Shown: positions 4,900 to 5,668 of the stretch, piece after piece | Layout: each line of letters begins with the position of its first letter | How positions within the stretch are numbered: position 1 is the stretch's first letter | Program-made: the position numbers and the translations under genes | Origin: Acidobacteriaceae bacterium | GTDB taxonomy: Bacteria > Acidobacteriota > Terriglobia > Terriglobales > Acidobacteriaceae | DNA: 5,668 nucleotides | NCBI GenBank assembly: GCA_003167305.1 | Contig: PMTP01000054.1 | Coordinates: 7,525-13,192 of the forward strand | Direction of reading: 5' to 3' | Notes under the pieces: generated by a model | Seen by the model: only the letters and a program-made list of their open reading frames with translations | What the model was told of the DNA's origin: nothing | The model's database searches: none

Positions 4900-4940
4900 G
4901 ACGATCCTCTTCCCATGAAGATAACCGATTGAGGATCGTC
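4900..4940. repeat. 10-bp perfect inverted repeat upstream of the TM2 gene
   Basis: GACGATCCTC (4900-4909) and GAGGATCGTC (4931-4940) are exact inverted copies separated by 21 bases. The pair lies immediately upstream of the candidate ECF -35 box, where an activator or repressor might bind. Equally, it could fold in the 3' untranslated RNA of the peptidase gene. It has no T-run and is not a standard terminator. Confidence 0.45.
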
Positions 4941-4944
4941 GTTT

Positions 4945-4970
4945 CCCAGGTCCCAGAAGCGGGACCTGGG
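4945..4970. repeat. REP-like perfect hairpin downstream of the peptidase gene
   Basis: CCCAGGTCCC (4945-4954) and GGGACCTGGG (4961-4970) form a 10-bp perfect stem with loop AGAAGC, followed on the plus strand by GCACCCC. From memory, palindromes of this build with a trailing GGGCACCC are frequent between genes in Acidobacteriaceae, so I read it as a dispersed extragenic palindrome. It sits 43 bases past the peptidase stop codon and may also protect or end that transcript, although no T-run follows. Confidence 0.6.
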
Positions 4971-5012
4971 GCACCCCGAATTTTTGCGAGTCGGGCCACT
5001 TTGCCCGTACTA

Positions 5013-5668
5013 TCACCGCGGCGGGCTGGGCTGGCTCGATGAGGAGGAACTGTCGGCTGGTGAGTCGAGGTGGGTGATGTGGACGCTGGCCTGGGTCTCG
5101 GGGACAGTGCCGTCGTTGGCCTGAACCTCGGTGGGCTTGCCCTGGATGAGGAAGCGCTGGACCGTCTTGCCGCGGGCGGGGATGCGGACGCGCTGGGTGA
5201 CGGAGGCCATGGCTGAGCGGACGGTGACCGGGATTTCGGCGGCTGCGTAACCGGCGTTGCCAAGATGGACAGCGACCAGCCAGTTGTCCGACGAGGCGGT
5301 TGTGGGAAAGACGCCGTCGATGCTCAGGTCGGGCAGGCCCTTGTCGGCATCGACCCAGTCGGCGAAGAACCAGGCGAGATCGGGGCAGCCCGCGGTTGCT
5401 TCGAGCAGCTTTTCGAAGGAGCCGTGCGTGGCGGGATTGCCGGAGTCTTTATTGGTATCGGGGGCGAGGCCGGCTGGATTGTAAGCGCGAAGAGCGGCGG
5501 AGAGCGCGGAGTCGCCGGCCAGGCCGCGGAGCATCCACAGGACGTAGGCAGCCTTGGTGCGGTAGTAGACGGGTGAGATGGCCTGGGCGAGCGGCTGGCC
5601 GGCGCTTTGGCCGGGGCTTTCCGGCTCGGCCAGGGCCAGAGCGGCGCGGTCTGCTTCCAGCGCGCCCA
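5013..5668 (-). CDS. C-terminal part of an M1-like metallopeptidase (5' end outside window)
   Basis: The last 217 residues of a larger protein are visible; the gene runs off the right edge. The stretch SPVYYRTKAAYVLWMLRGLAGD, then a helical segment ending in a short Gly-rich link and SFEKLLEATAGCPDLAWFFADWVDADKGLPDLSI, matches the end of the catalytic helical domain of M1 aminopeptidase-like (gluzincin) proteins. In these, the line after HExxH is followed by a Tyr and a 'FF..W' helix. A beta-rich tail follows (VAVHLGNAGYAAAEIPVTVRS...VTQRVRIPARGKTVQRFLI), like the Ig-like end domain of such peptidases. The protein ends in a Ser run and a Pro-rich tip (DSSSSSSQPSPPR). The zinc-binding HExxH motif would lie outside the window, so activity cannot be judged. 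Likely role: periplasmic or secreted peptide turnover, inferred only from family. Confidence 0.82.
   Translation of the reverse strand, partial: GALEADRAALALAEPESPGQSAGQPLAQAISPVYYRTKAAYVLWMLRGLAGDSALSAALRAYNPAGLAPDTNKDSGNPATHGSFEKLLEATAGCPDLAWFFADWVDADKGLPDLSIDGVFPTTASSDNWLVAVHLGNAGYAAAEIPVTVRSAMASVTQRVRIPARGKTVQRFLIQGKPTEVQANDGTVPETQASVHITHLDSPADSSSSSSQPSPPR

Noticed and set aside
4835..5263. Upstream extension of the TM2 gene to 5263.
   Set aside because: It overlaps the peptidase gene in another frame, is low-complexity, and the internal ATG at 4834 has a strong ribosome site.

Overview
The window reads like a chromosomal stretch from a GC-rich bacterium, most likely an acidobacterium of the Acidobacteriaceae type. 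This is an inference from the gene mix (a lone LolD/MacB-like ATPase, a VapBC pair, a secreted S1/P1 nuclease, a TM2/zinc-ribbon protein, an M1-like peptidase) and from intergenic hairpins of a kind I associate with that family. No database search was possible.

Layout from left to right. Positions 1-214 hold no gene I can support and form the 3' flank of a two-gene tRNA unit on the minus strand. That unit is tRNA-Gly(GCC) then tRNA-Cys(GCA), both with encoded CCA, driven by a near-consensus sigma-70 promoter (456-484). Next, also on the minus strand, is an ABC transporter ATPase with no permease beside it. A 137-base divergent gap with two small hairpins and a likely operator leads into a plus-strand vapBC toxin-antitoxin pair. 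A separate plus-strand transcription unit follows: promoter, 14-bp perfect palindrome, exported S1/P1-family nuclease, and a terminator whose loop contains the stop codon. A plus-strand gene of unknown function (317 codons) comes next. Positions 4173-4405 carry a compact repeat cluster built from a GCGAGTTAGC unit around a perfect hairpin. On the minus strand follow a small TM2 membrane protein with a C-terminal zinc ribbon and then the C-terminal third or less of an M1-like metallopeptidase cut by the window edge. Between these two lie a possible ECF-sigma promoter, a 10-bp inverted repeat and a 10-bp perfect hairpin.

The genes do not form one pathway. They look like several independent short transcription units: housekeeping tRNAs, an envelope-related ATPase, a toxin-antitoxin module, an extracytoplasmic nuclease, and a membrane protein and peptidase that may both act at the envelope. 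The parts most worth checking are the non-coding ones: the nuclease palindrome, the vapBC double operator, the repeat cluster at 4230-4303, and the layered signals at 4864-4970.
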